Assembly: GCF_003474435.1 (NCBI RefSeq)
Contig: NZ_QRNF01000014.1
Coordinates: 22,189 to 86,188, forward strand
Source: Ruminococcus sp. AF46-10NS
GTDB lineage: Bacteria; Bacillota; Clostridia; Lachnospirales; Lachnospiraceae
Direction: 5' to 3'
DNA length: 64,000 nt
In this document: in pieces, positions 1 through 9,186 of the stretch
Position numbering within the stretch: position 1 is the first letter of the stretch
How the letters are laid out: every line of letters starts with the position of its first letter
Notes under the pieces: generated by a model
Database searches by the model: none
What the model was told of the DNA's origin: nothing
The model's input: the letters and a program-made list of their open reading frames with translations, nothing else
Program-made: the position numbers and the translations under genes

Positions 1-1260
1 GGCAACCAGCATCTGGGCTCCGTATGGGATCACCCCCTGGAAAATACAGGAAAATGTATCCAGGATGGAAGCTGTCTTTCTGGAAGTGATCTTATATTCC
101 AGCGCCATTTCCTTTGCAATGGGGTTGGCCATAACAATAGCTACCGTATTATTGGCTGTTGCGATATCCATGGCTCCAACCAGAAGTCCCATACCAAGAA
201 GTCCGCCTTTTTTCCCTTTAAAAACTCTCTGTATTCCGGAAAGCAGTGCTTCAAATCCACCATGCTCCCGGATCAGCGCACACATGGCAGCTACAAGGAT
301 AGCTACCATACATGTCTCGAACATCCCGGAAACACCGGAGCCAATATTAGTCAGAAGCTCCACTGGCGTGATATGTCCTCCAAGAAGCATAATAAACGCT
401 CCGGAGACAATTCCGATCAGAAGTACCACAAATACATTGATGCCGATAATCCCGCCGATCAGCACCAGAACATATGGAAGGATCTGCACAAGATGATAAT
501 CCTGTACCACTCTTCCCTGAATCTCTGTCTGAAAAGACAGAATAAGGATCAGGAGCAGTGTAACAATAGCTGCCGGAAATGCAATCCAGAAGTTTTCCCG
601 GAATTTATCCTTCATCTGACAGCCCTGACCGTTGCAGGCTGCGATCGTAGTATCAGAAATAAAAGAAAGGTTGTCTCCAAACATGGCTCCTCCCATCACC
701 GATGCCACGCAAAATGCCATATCAAAACCGGAAGCTTTTGAAACTGCTACCGCAATAGGGGTAAGAAGCGTGATGGTCCCAACAGAAGTTCCCATAGCCA
801 CAGATACGAAGCAGGCAACTACAAACAATACCGCAACGGAAAAACGTGCAGGTATCAGAGAAAGCATACAGTAGGCCACACTTTCTGCACTGCTGCGCCC
901 CACAACACCCACAAAAGATCCGGCAGTCAGAAAAATCAGAAGCATGGTGATGATATTTTTATCTCCTACTCCTTTTGCCATAAGCTCCAGCTTTCTGTCA
1001 AAACTGATCGTTCTGTTCTGAACACATGCCACCAGGATCGCAGCCAGAAAGGCAACAACAATCGGTACATTATAAAATCCCATGGGAATCTCCATCACAT
1101 ACTCAAACAAAATCCCAAGTCCCAGATACAGGGCCAGAAAAACCCCGATAGGCAGCAGTGCAATCACATTTCCTTTTTTCTTCATTTCATCCATAAAACA
1201 ATTCCCTTCATCACTCATTGTATTCCCGGTATTTTTTTCCGGGTGATCTGTGTCTATCAT
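1..1260 (-). CDS. nhaC: NhaC-family Na+/H+ antiporter, 3' end outside window
   Basis: Polytopic membrane protein that by family exchanges Na+ for H+. The reading frame runs open from an ATG at 1260 to the first base of the window (420 codons), so the C-terminus is missing. Visible family hallmarks are the internal stretch MGTSVGTITLLTPIAVA, the MFGDNLSFISDTTIAA segment with its conserved Asp residues, and near the window edge FSCIFQGVIPYGAQ. The start is supported by AAGGA about 8 bases upstream. It is divergent from pgi with a 238-base spacer. The assignment to the NhaC superfamily is confident; the exact substrate (Na+, or malate/lactate as in MleN) cannot be decided from sequence. Confidence 0.88.
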   Translation of the reverse strand, partial: MIDTDHPEKNTGNTMSDEGNCFMDEMKKKGNVIALLPIGVFLALYLGLGILFEYVMEIPMGFYNVPIVVAFLAAILVACVQNRTISFDRKLELMAKGVGDKNIITMLLIFLTAGSFVGVVGRSSAESVAYCMLSLIPARFSVAVLFVVACFVSVAMGTSVGTITLLTPIAVAVSKASGFDMAFCVASVMGGAMFGDNLSFISDTTIAACNGQGCQMKDKFRENFWIAFPAAIVTLLLILILSFQTEIQGRVVQDYHLVQILPYVLVLIGGIIGINVFVVLLIGIVSGAFIMLLGGHITPVELLTNIGSGVSGMFETCMVAILVAAMCALIREHGGFEALLSGIQRVFKGKKGGLLGMGLLVGAMDIATANNTVAIVMANPIAKEMALEYKITSRKTASILDTFSCIFQGVIPYGAQMLVA

Positions 1261-1386
1261 ACCATATTTCCTTATCCCTGTCCTGCTGCCGTCATAAACT
1301 TCTTTACATTTTTGACACAATCCTGTTATCTTTGATATTTTTTACCTTATTTAACAAGATTTTCACTAATTAAATCACTCCATCCG

Positions 1387-1415
1387 TTGAAATTCAGAGT
1401 TTTTTTCAGTATAAT
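1387..1415 (+). promoter_or_regulatory. sigma-A promoter of pgi
   Basis: TTGAAA (1387-1392) and a perfect TATAAT (1410-1415) are separated by 17 bases. They lie about 80 bases before the pgi start. The rest of the 1261-1498 spacer holds no gene or recognisable riboswitch. Confidence 0.7.
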
Positions 1416-1498
1416 TGGCTGTAGACAATTGTGAAAAAGATATCCAACATATTTATGATGATATCTCGGATCACAGTCATTAAAGGAGGAATATGATT

Positions 1499-3082
1499 AT
1501 GGCAACATGGAAAAATCTGGATACTCTTACATCTTACAGCGAGCTTAAGGATCTGAAAGATCATGTAAACATTGCCGAGGCAATGTCCGGTGAGCAGGGT
1601 GCAGAACGTGTAAAGAAGTACAGCACACCGATGGCAGCAGGTCTGGCTTACAATTACGCAGCCAAGGAAGTGGACGAGACTGTTCTTGACGCACTTTCCA
1701 AACTGGCTGACGAGGCAGAGCTGGTTGAGAAATTTAAGGAATTATACAACGGTGCAGTGATCAACACAGGCGAGAAACGTATGGTTCTTCACCATCTTGC
1801 ACGTACACAGCTTGGAAATCCAGTTGTTGTTGACGGCGTGGACAAGCGTGAGTTTTACCTTGCACAGCAGAAAAAAGCTGCTGATTTTGCAGATAAAGTA
1901 CATTCCGGTGAGATCACAAATGAAAACGGTGAGAAATTCACAACTGTTGTACAGATCGGTATCGGCGGAAGTGACCTTGGACCACGTGCATTATATATCG
2001 CACTTGAGAACTGGGCAAAAGCTAACAACACATTCAAGATGGAAGCAAAATTCATCAGCAATGTAGACCCTGATGATGCAGCTGCTGTTCTTGCATCTGC
2101 AGATCTTGCTCATTCCCTTTTCATCGTTGTATCCAAATCCGGTACAACACTTGAGACTCTGACAAACGAAGCATTTGTAAAAGATGCCCTCACAAAGGCA
2201 GGTCTTAACCCATCCAGACATATGCTTGCAGTAACAAGTGAGACATCTCCTCTTGCCAAGAGTGATGAATACCTTACAGCTATTTTCATGGATGACTATA
2301 TTGGCGGACGTTACTCTTCTGTTTCCGGTGTAGGCGGAGCGATCCTTTCCCTTGCATTCGGACCGGACGTTTTCGCAGCAATCCTTGACGGAGCTGCTGA
2401 GGAAGATAAACTTGCAACAAACAAGAACATTCTTGAGAACCCGGATATGCTGGATGCCCTGATCGGTGTTTACGAAAGAAACGTACAGGAATATCCTTCT
2501 ACTGCTGTTTTACCGTACTCCCAGGCATTAAGCCGTTTTCCTGCACATCTTCAGCAGTGTGATATGGAGTCCAACGGTAAATCCGTAAACCGTTTCGGTG
2601 AACCTGTTGATTATGTAACAGGACCTGTCATCTTCGGTGAGCCAGGAACAAACGGACAGCACTCTTTCTATCAGCTTCTCCACCAGGGAACCAACATCGT
2701 TCCGCTTCAGTTCATCGGCTTTAAGAAGAGCCAGCTCGGCGTTGATGTTGATATAGAGAACAGCACAAGCCAGCAGAAACTTTGTGCAAATGTTGCTGCT
2801 CAGATCGTAGCTTTTGCCTGCGGCAAGAAAGATGAGAACCTGAACAAAAACTTCAAGGGCGGCCGTCCTTCCAGTATCATCGTTGGTGAGGAGCTTACAC
2901 CGAAGGCTCTTGGTGCCCTTCTTGCTCACTTCGAAAACAAGATTATGTTCCAGGGATTCGTATGGAACCTGAACAGCTTTGATCAGGAAGGCGTACAGCT
3001 TGGTAAAGTCCTTGCAAAACGTGTTCTTGCTCATGATACAGACGGAGCACTGAAGGTTTACAGTGATCTTCTTGACATCTGA
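1499..3082 (+). CDS. pgi: glucose-6-phosphate isomerase
   Basis: Cytoplasmic glycolytic enzyme that interconverts glucose-6-phosphate and fructose-6-phosphate. About 527 residues, normal for the long bacterial form. Seen: the sugar-isomerase core IGIGGSDLGPRALY near residue 145, KSGTTLETLTNEAF near 215, the signature DDYIGGRYSSVSG near 264, and QQCDMESNGKSVNRFG near 351. An ATG at 1493 is also in frame, but AGGAGG (1484-1489) is only 3 bases from it and 9 bases from the ATG at 1499, so 1499 is preferred. The gene has its own promoter and its own terminator, so it is monocistronic. Confidence 0.97.
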   Translation: MATWKNLDTLTSYSELKDLKDHVNIAEAMSGEQGAERVKKYSTPMAAGLAYNYAAKEVDETVLDALSKLADEAELVEKFKELYNGAVINTGEKRMVLHHLARTQLGNPVVVDGVDKREFYLAQQKKAADFADKVHSGEITNENGEKFTTVVQIGIGGSDLGPRALYIALENWAKANNTFKMEAKFISNVDPDDAAAVLASADLAHSLFIVVSKSGTTLETLTNEAFVKDALTKAGLNPSRHMLAVTSETSPLAKSDEYLTAIFMDDYIGGRYSSVSGVGGAILSLAFGPDVFAAILDGAAEEDKLATNKNILENPDMLDALIGVYERNVQEYPSTAVLPYSQALSRFPAHLQQCDMESNGKSVNRFGEPVDYVTGPVIFGEPGTNGQHSFYQLLHQGTNIVPLQFIGFKKSQLGVDVDIENSTSQQKLCANVAAQIVAFACGKKDENLNKNFKGGRPSSIIVGEELTPKALGALLAHFENKIMFQGFVWNLNSFDQEGVQLGKVLAKRVLAHDTDGALKVYSDLLDI

Positions 3083-3095
3083 TAAGCAGATAAGT

Positions 3096-3127
3096 ACCGT
3101 CCCGGGATTTTTTTCGGGACGGTTTTT
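3096..3127 (+). terminator. Rho-independent terminator of pgi
   Basis: The 9-bp stem ACCGTCCCG (3096-3104) / CGGGACGGT (3115-3123) is followed by a T run, 14 bases after the pgi stop. Confidence 0.9.
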
Positions 3128-3166
3128 CTGTATATGTGACCTTAACCATGAAAGGAATTCTTAAAT

Positions 3167-3997
3167 ATGCAGCAGATAAAAATGATCGGTCTTGATCTGG
3201 ACGGAACTCTTCTGAATACAAAAAAAGAGCTCACAGAAAATACCAGACGTGTTCTAAGGGAAGCTATTGATGCAGGGATCCTTGTTCTGATGGCTACCGG
3301 CCGGCCGTATACCGGCATTCCCGAGGAACTGAGAAATTTTCCGGGGATCCACTACGCCCTCACCTCCAACGGAGCGAGAGTCCTTGATACAGACCATAAT
3401 AAACTTCTTATCGAGCAGCTTCTTCCTATGGAAAGTGCAAAAAAAGCTCTTCGTATCTTCGAAAAATACGATACATTAAGTGAAATCTATTTTGACGGGC
3501 AAGGATATACAGACGCTGCCAAGCTTGACAATGTGGGAAAATATCATCATGATCCCAATATGTGGGATTATGTTAGATCCACCCGTATTGCAGTTCCTGA
3601 CATCTGGGATGTGATTGCTAAAGAGCACCGCAATATGGATAAGGTGCAGGCACTTTTTGCCAACCTGGATGAGCGTGCAGCTGCCTGGAAGGAATTAAGC
3701 GAACTTAAGGAACTGGAGCTTGTCGGTTCCTTAAGCTATAATATTGAGATTAATGCAGCAGGTGTCAATAAAGGAACTGCCCTTGTTGCGTTGGGTAAAA
3801 TGCTGGGAATTCCAAGAGAATCTATTATGGCATGCGGAGACGGCGACAACGATGTCCATCTTCTCCGGGAGGTTGGCTTCGGCGTAGCCATGGCCAATGC
3901 ACAGTCACAGGTGAAGGAAGCAGCCGATTATATTACTACTTCCAATGACGAAGACGGTGTAGCACGTGCTATTGCAAAATTTGCGCTGCACCGATGA
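3167..3997 (+). CDS. Cof-type HAD-IIB sugar phosphatase
   Basis: Cytoplasmic Mg2+-dependent phosphatase of the HAD superfamily, Cof/YidA group, which by family dephosphorylates sugar phosphates with broad specificity. Length 276 residues, typical. Seen: motif I GLDLDGTLL (nucleophile and general-acid Asp, residues 7-15), motif II MATGRPYTG, and motif IV CGDGDNDVHLL near residue 223, with the IIB cap in between. AAAGGA lies 10 bases upstream of the ATG. It follows pgi but is separated from it by a terminator. The specific substrate is unknown. Confidence 0.9.
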   Translation: MQQIKMIGLDLDGTLLNTKKELTENTRRVLREAIDAGILVLMATGRPYTGIPEELRNFPGIHYALTSNGARVLDTDHNKLLIEQLLPMESAKKALRIFEKYDTLSEIYFDGQGYTDAAKLDNVGKYHHDPNMWDYVRSTRIAVPDIWDVIAKEHRNMDKVQALFANLDERAAAWKELSELKELELVGSLSYNIEINAAGVNKGTALVALGKMLGIPRESIMACGDGDNDVHLLREVGFGVAMANAQSQVKEAADYITTSNDEDGVARAIAKFALHR

Positions 3998-4021
3998 GAT
4001 ATTCTATTATGTATGCAAAAA

Positions 4022-4056
4022 GAACCGACAGTTTTTACGCTGTCGGTTCCTTTTTT
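4022..4056. terminator. bidirectional terminator
   Basis: The 10-bp stem GAACCGACAG (4022-4031) / CTGTCGGTTC (4040-4049) has T runs on both strands. It lies between the convergent HAD gene and the Ig-like protein gene. Confidence 0.85.
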
Positions 4057-4094
4057 ATATAGAATGGATTGAATGGTAAAGCATTCACATTCGA

Positions 4095-5552
4095 TCAATA
4101 TTCATATTTCCCTGCCGGTTGTTTGATCCTGGTAAGAAGATCATGCCAAGACTGATCCCAGATATACCATTTTCCGGTTTTGGAGTGCTTATATGTACAG
4201 ATCCATCTGGAGCTGTCACTACCTGCAAAATCAGTAAATGATCTGTAGATCGCAGGAGTGGTCTGGGTCGGTTCAAAATACGGGATATCTTCACTGATGG
4301 AATTTCCCTTACCCGGAAGTGTGTCCTGTCTTAGCGTAATGGAAATCGGTTTAGACGGGGTATAATTATTGGCCGGAGTTGCTCCATTCAGATAAGAATT
4401 GCCAAGATATTTATATCCGTTATCTGCTTTCATACGATCCCTCAAAAAGTTTTTGTAATACTGGGTCATCTCTTTATTATTAAGATAAGAAAGCATCTCC
4501 TCGCAGTCCGTTGGATTGGTCGGTGTCCAGGTACGATATGCAAGGATCAGAAGTGCCATAGTCTTATATCGTCCGTCTGATGTTGTGATATCATACTGTT
4601 TCAGCTCTGCCGCATTGGTAGGGATCGTGGTAAAGGTGTAAGTATAGGTATTTATCGTTACATCAATGACTTCTTTCTGTCCTTTATTATTTGTAATCTC
4701 TTTTTTCGCAGATTTAGTTCCTTTTTTAAGAACCGGTTCCACCTGCTTCTTTACTGTTTGTGTAACGCGAACAGTACAGCTGCCTCTCCAGGTGCTCTTA
4801 TCCCTAACCCGGATTTTTGTTGTTCCCAAATTCACCGCCGTTACTTTACCTTTGCTGTCTACGGTTGCAACAGACGGATCATCACTGGTCCATACAAGGA
4901 TCTCTTTATAATTTTTTACCTGAAGCTGTTTTACCGTCCCCTTATTCATGGTTAAGGTTGTTGCGCTCAATGACGGTTTCGGTGCTTCAGTCGGCTTTGG
5001 TGTTACAGTTGGCTTTGGTTTCGGTGCTGTCTTTACTGTAACTTTACATTTAAATTTTTTAGTATTAGCCTTCACAGTGATTACAGCTGAACCTTTTTTT
5101 ACAGCTGTGATTTTCCCCCTGGAATTTACACGTACAATTTTGGGATTAGAAGATACATAAGTTACCTTCACTGTTGTACCATTTAATTTAATTGAAGATG
5201 TTTTCTTTTCTGTAAGGGTCAAAGAGGTTTTGCTGAGTTTCGGATCTTCTACTTTTACTACGCACTTATAGGATTTTTTATTTACTTTCGCTGTAATCGT
5301 CGCAGATCCTTTCTTTTTTGCCAAAACCTGACCTTTACTGGTAACTGTTGCAATATTTTTCTTTGAGGAACTCCATGTTACCTTCTTTTTGGTTCCTGTA
5401 ACTTTAAGTGTTATTTTTTCCCCTTTCAGAAGCGTGACTTTTGTCTTACTCAGTTTTGGTGCTGCCGCACTTACAGATACATTTCCCAATGCCATAGTAA
5501 AAACCAGAGCCACTACAATAAAAAAACTGAGTATTCTTTTTTTCTTTTTCAT
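4095..5552 (-). CDS. secreted BIG_2 Ig-like protein with C-terminal DUF6935-like region
   Basis: 485 residues. A signal peptide (MKKKKRILSFFIVVALVF then a small-residue cleavage area at VSAAA) sends it outside. Three consecutive bacterial Ig-like (BIG_2) repeats follow, about residues 35-105, 105-175 and 190-265, each with the typical TWSSSKKNIATVTSKG-like strand pair; the second and third are split by a Pro/Lys linker (KPKPTVTPKPTEAPKP). The last ~190 residues (SDGRYKTMALLILAYRTW, LRDRMKADN, NYTPSKPISITL) resemble, from memory, the DUF6935 domain of clostridial secreted proteins. No LPXTG sorting motif or membrane anchor is seen. It probably acts in surface or matrix binding. An RBS (GGGGGG) precedes the ATG; a terminator separates it from the upstream response regulator. 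Confidence 0.75.
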   Translation of the reverse strand: MKKKKRILSFFIVVALVFTMALGNVSVSAAAPKLSKTKVTLLKGEKITLKVTGTKKKVTWSSSKKNIATVTSKGQVLAKKKGSATITAKVNKKSYKCVVKVEDPKLSKTSLTLTEKKTSSIKLNGTTVKVTYVSSNPKIVRVNSRGKITAVKKGSAVITVKANTKKFKCKVTVKTAPKPKPTVTPKPTEAPKPSLSATTLTMNKGTVKQLQVKNYKEILVWTSDDPSVATVDSKGKVTAVNLGTTKIRVRDKSTWRGSCTVRVTQTVKKQVEPVLKKGTKSAKKEITNNKGQKEVIDVTINTYTYTFTTIPTNAAELKQYDITTSDGRYKTMALLILAYRTWTPTNPTDCEEMLSYLNNKEMTQYYKNFLRDRMKADNGYKYLGNSYLNGATPANNYTPSKPISITLRQDTLPGKGNSISEDIPYFEPTQTTPAIYRSFTDFAGSDSSRWICTYKHSKTGKWYIWDQSWHDLLTRIKQPAGKYEY

Positions 5553-5594
5553 TCTGAATCCCCCCTTCTTACCTAGATTTTAGGAGGATTTTCC

Positions 5595-5621
5595 AAAAAA
5601 ATCACTATCACTTATGATAGT
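5595..5621 (-). terminator. terminator of the signalling operon
   Basis: The hairpin ACTATCA / TGATAGT (5604-5621) is followed on the minus strand by a run of seven T, directly after the response-regulator stop. Confidence 0.75.
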
Positions 5622-5622
5622 A

Positions 5623-6255
5623 TTATTCTTTTAATGTTGTCACGATCAGCTTGCTTTCCAGGGCTGCTGCAAGCAACTCTTCTTTGCAGGAAAATCCTGC
5701 TTTTGCAATCATATCCTGAAAATTCCATCTCACTCCTGCTGTACTGCAGTTCATTTTCTGCCCGATTTCTCCATAAGAAAATCCCTTAATATAAAGCCGC
5801 AGCATCTCCAGCTGTCTTGGACTTAATTTGCTGCTATCAATATTATTGATTTCTACAGACGGAGCAGAATCCGGAAATATTTTTTCTCCCAGAAGAACTC
5901 TTTTTAATACAGACAGTATCTCCTCTTCACTGTAATCTTTATACCAGAGACCATCTGCTTTGGATGCTCTGGATTTCACAAGAATTTCCGGATCGATCAG
6001 TGAGGTAATGATCACCACCTTGATCCATGGATATTTTTCTTTGATGATCTTTGCAGCCGTCAGACCACTGTTATTATGTAATGTCTGTACATCCATCAGC
6101 ACAAGATCTACCTGGTTTCCAGCACAGCAGGCTGCTGCCTGTGATGCATCCCGAATCGTTTTTATGTGACAGAATTCTCTCTCTCCCGCTATAATTTCCT
6201 CAAAATGTTTCTGCATGATCTTCTGATCTTCCACGATCAACACACGTGTAACCAT
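5623..6255 (-). CDS. NarL/LuxR-family response regulator
   Basis: Cytoplasmic DNA-binding response regulator, 210 residues. Receiver domain residues 1-120: acidic pocket VED at 8-10, phosphoacceptor D55 in VLMDVQT, Thr/Ser switch in IITS, Lys in WYKD. A LuxR/GerE-type helix-turn-helix starts at LSPRQLEMLRLYIKGFSYGE (about residue 143). It lies 21 bases downstream of a histidine kinase gene in the same operon and is its probable partner. Targets are not known; the secreted Ig-like protein gene just downstream, behind a terminator, is a candidate by position only. Confidence 0.9.
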   Translation of the reverse strand: MVTRVLIVEDQKIMQKHFEEIIAGEREFCHIKTIRDASQAAACCAGNQVDLVLMDVQTLHNNSGLTAAKIIKEKYPWIKVVIITSLIDPEILVKSRASKADGLWYKDYSEEEILSVLKRVLLGEKIFPDSAPSVEINNIDSSKLSPRQLEMLRLYIKGFSYGEIGQKMNCSTAGVRWNFQDMIAKAGFSCKEELLAAALESKLIVTTLKE

Positions 6256-6276
6256 TGCTTTTTCTCCTACGTTATT

Positions 6277-7500
6277 TCACTTGACCGGTTCATCTGGTAT
6301 CGTAAGCTTCATCACAAATTCCGGCTGCCACAGAAGCTTCATGGTTCCTCCTGCGATCACTACGCTTTGGCGAAGCGCGGAAAGCCCGGTTCCTTCCTGG
6401 ATTTTTTTAGCAGGGGGAATCCCATTGTTCCTGATCTGCACATGATATTCCTCATTTTCTTTTCGAATCTGTATATGAAGACGATTTCCTTTTGCATGGC
6501 GTAAACAGTTTGTAGCACATTCCAAAATACTGTTTCGGATCACAGTACATGCAATCCCTCTGTCTGGAATATCTCCATCTATATCTGCTTTTACTCCAAG
6601 TCGTGAGATCTTTTCCAATATTTCCGGGAATGTTTCTTCTTCCCTGGTTTCTTCCATACTTCCCAGCATGATATTTACCGCCTTTTTTAATCCTTTCAGC
6701 TGTTCTGGTATTTCCATCTCCCTGCTTCCAGCCAGAAGTTTTCGTATATAAAGCAGACTGCTCCCAAAATCATCGTGGATCTTCCGTTTCATTGCAAGTG
6801 TTTCCTGTTCCCGGACACTGTCACTGATCCGCTCATACATGGAGCGCAGCTTCCTGTTTACCTCCATAAGATTTTCATTTTCTCTTTGCAGTTCTCTGGC
6901 ATTTTCATACAAATTTGTTACATCAACTGCTGCCATCTCCGTAATATTTTTCCCATCTGATCCTAAAAAATTATACCACTGGAATTTCCAGACACGACCA
7001 TCCGAAAACTGATATAGTTCCTGTTCTTCCGGCAAAAATATTTTTCTGACAGTGGTTTCTTTTTCCAAAGCCTCTATGAAAAAGCCAAGATGCTGAAGAT
7101 AATCACCTGCTGCCATCTGACAAAGTTCATGCATTTGCAGATTACACAAAAGAATTCTCCCGTTTTCATCCGAAAAACAAACACCACACGGAAGCTGATC
7201 CATTGCCTGACGGATAGAGTTTTCATTCAGTATCTGGCTACGTTTCTTTTTTTGCCTGTAAAGTCCCCAAATTGCATAAATCATAGCCAAAAACCCTAAC
7301 AGATAAAATCCTATGATCAGCCATTCTTTTTTATTTTCCTGGATCAGGAACCCGGAAACCAGCAAAATCATCAGAAATAATACTGCCACATCTTCTGCCC
7401 ATTTCCAGACTGGTTCTTCATTTGTGATCTGTGAAAAAACATATGCAATCTCCAGGATCATACTGATAAAGAAAAGTATTACTGCAATCTCAGAAACCAT
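6277..7500 (-). CDS. membrane sensor histidine kinase (NarL-partner type)
   Basis: 407 residues. Two to three N-terminal membrane helices (about residues 3-20, 35-55, 63-80) are followed by a PAS-like domain (LPCGVCFSDENGRILLCN, about 107-200), a coiled coil, and a kinase core. The kinase core has H in MKRKIHDDFGSSL (about residue 238), an N-box NSILECATNC (about 322), IRNNGIPP and a G-box EGTGLSALRQS (about 372). So phosphotransfer and ATP-binding residues are all present. The start overlaps the stop of the upstream gene by 22 bases, which implies coupled expression; AGGAGG lies 10 bases before the ATG. The signal is unknown. Confidence 0.88.
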   Translation of the reverse strand: MVSEIAVILFFISMILEIAYVFSQITNEEPVWKWAEDVAVLFLMILLVSGFLIQENKKEWLIIGFYLLGFLAMIYAIWGLYRQKKKRSQILNENSIRQAMDQLPCGVCFSDENGRILLCNLQMHELCQMAAGDYLQHLGFFIEALEKETTVRKIFLPEEQELYQFSDGRVWKFQWYNFLGSDGKNITEMAAVDVTNLYENARELQRENENLMEVNRKLRSMYERISDSVREQETLAMKRKIHDDFGSSLLYIRKLLAGSREMEIPEQLKGLKKAVNIMLGSMEETREEETFPEILEKISRLGVKADIDGDIPDRGIACTVIRNSILECATNCLRHAKGNRLHIQIRKENEEYHVQIRNNGIPPAKKIQEGTGLSALRQSVVIAGGTMKLLWQPEFVMKLTIPDEPVK

Positions 7501-9112
7501 TCGCCTTCTTCCTCCTGTTCCGCATAAATATCCGGATATTTTTTCAGTAACTGCTCTGGCTTTTCCGGAATTCTAATAGAAATAGTGGCGCGGACCTGAT
7601 TCTCTCTCTCCACGATCCGTATAAAAAACCAGCTCAGTTTTCTTTCATAACAGCTTATCATATATTCCAAAACATCAAGATATTTTACTGCTTTCCAAAG
7701 CGGAAGCCAACTAGTCTGTGTATGTATATAAAACTGTCCCTGAAGACGGTTCGAAGGAATACTGGAACAGAACTCTTTCAAAGCAAGATATATTTCAAGC
7801 TCCGGTATCTTCCCGTTTTCATCTGCCGTCAAAACCAGATTATTTCTGCGTTTCAGATATGTTCCTGTTACAATGATATTTTCCATCAGACTTTCATATT
7901 CTTCTGCATTTTTCACATTTCCTATCTGTTTCATATACATAGACAGTTTCTGCATCTGATCCGCAGTCTGAAACTGCATCAGATCATACAATCTGTTTTT
8001 TTCCTCGATACGTTTTCGTTCGGATTCTTTTTTATATTCTGCATGCAAAAGTTTATTTCTCTCATAAAGTTCTTCCTGAACTTCAAGAAGCTCTTTTTTC
8101 AGCTGGTGCAGACGGGCTGAATCTTCTGTCCAGTATACATAACCTCCATTTACCGGCATGGAATTCAGCTTATTTCCATTTTTCAGATACACAGTCTGAC
8201 CAGTTGTAGGAAGTATCTCTTCAGGAAAATCGGGAAATCCATCACCGGAAACATAGCAGATTTTGTTTTCTTTATTTATCAGCTCCATGGATATGCCTGT
8301 ACACCGGTCAAAAAGTTCCGGATACCTGACATTGGTCTGTATCAATCCGCATTGTACACAGCACTCAAAAGTTATTGCTGTAAACAGACAGATAAATGCT
8401 GTCATATCACCTGCAAAAACTTTAAGAAAAGGCGCACGGATCATATTAAGAATACACCACAGAAAAATACATCCAACCGGTACTAACGGCAGATACAGCA
8501 TTTTTCTTTCTGGGATACGGCATCTGCGAATCAAAATAAAAATCGTTAAAAGCATGCAGCCCCCGATCCAGAACATGATCAGAGGAAACAGAATGCCATA
8601 GGAATTATCCGCATCTGAAAAAGGTTTGCCTGCCGGAAACGTAAAAATAAGCTGATGAAGATCATTAGTCAGTACCAGGCCGATCAAAACAATTGCTGTT
8701 CCCCAGAAAAATTTATCCTGTGTCCTGATTTTTTCTTCTCCTACTTTGCCAAAAAACCGGGCAGTTGAAAAGCTTAAACCCGGTATCAGAATGAAAGGAA
8801 CGTAATAAAGATACCAACACCACCGCATAAGTACGATATCATAAAAAACAGAGTATTTCAAAGTTCGTATCAAAAACCAGAACACCATACAGCCAGCAGT
8901 AAGCTCAAGATAGAAAAGTGCCCGTTTGTGATGATACGTCTTTTCAGGTAAAAACCCCATCCTGTAAAAAGTCCGATATAAATAAAAGACCTGACTATTA
9001 CTGACAGTTTATCCAAAAACAGATTTCCTGTATCCACCTGCCTGCACAGCATTGCTGCCAAAACTGCCAGAATTGCAGCAAACCAGCTGATCTTTGGATC
9101 CTTTTTCATCAT
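7479..9112 (-). CDS. 7-TM sensor-like protein with degenerate kinase module (frameshifted)
   Basis: Two overlapping frames join into one protein of about 544 residues. The first (from the ATG at 9112) reads ...FIYIGLFTGWGFYLKRRIIT and the second continues KRALFYLELTAGCMVFWFLI. Adding one base near 8921-8930 (sense ACAAACGGG) restores the frame. Seven or eight membrane helices occupy the N-terminal half, as in 7-TM histidine kinase sensors of Lachnospiraceae. After a charged coiled coil (around ELYERNKLLHAEYKKESE) comes a region placed where a dimerisation/ATPase domain should be (GTYLKRRNNLVLTADENG). I find no phosphoacceptor His box, N-box or G-box there. It heads the operon with the true kinase and regulator, so it probably senses and modulates that kinase. 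Confidence 0.7.
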
Positions 9113-9140
9113 AAATTCCTCACTCTTTTCTTCCTGCAAC

Positions 9141-9181
9141 AAAAAAACTCCCGGAATGGATACATGTCCATCTCCAGGAGT
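9141..9181 (-). terminator. terminator after cinA
   Basis: On the minus strand an imperfect stem ACTCCTGGAGATGGA / TCCATTCCGGGAGT with loop CATGTA is followed by seven T. It separates the rpoZ-cinA operon from the signalling operon. Confidence 0.8.
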
Positions 9182-9186
9182 ACTTT

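Noticed and set aside
1261..1498. Riboswitch or leader RNA between nhaC and pgi
   Set aside because: Only divergent promoter sequence and AT-rich DNA are seen, with no stable stem set.
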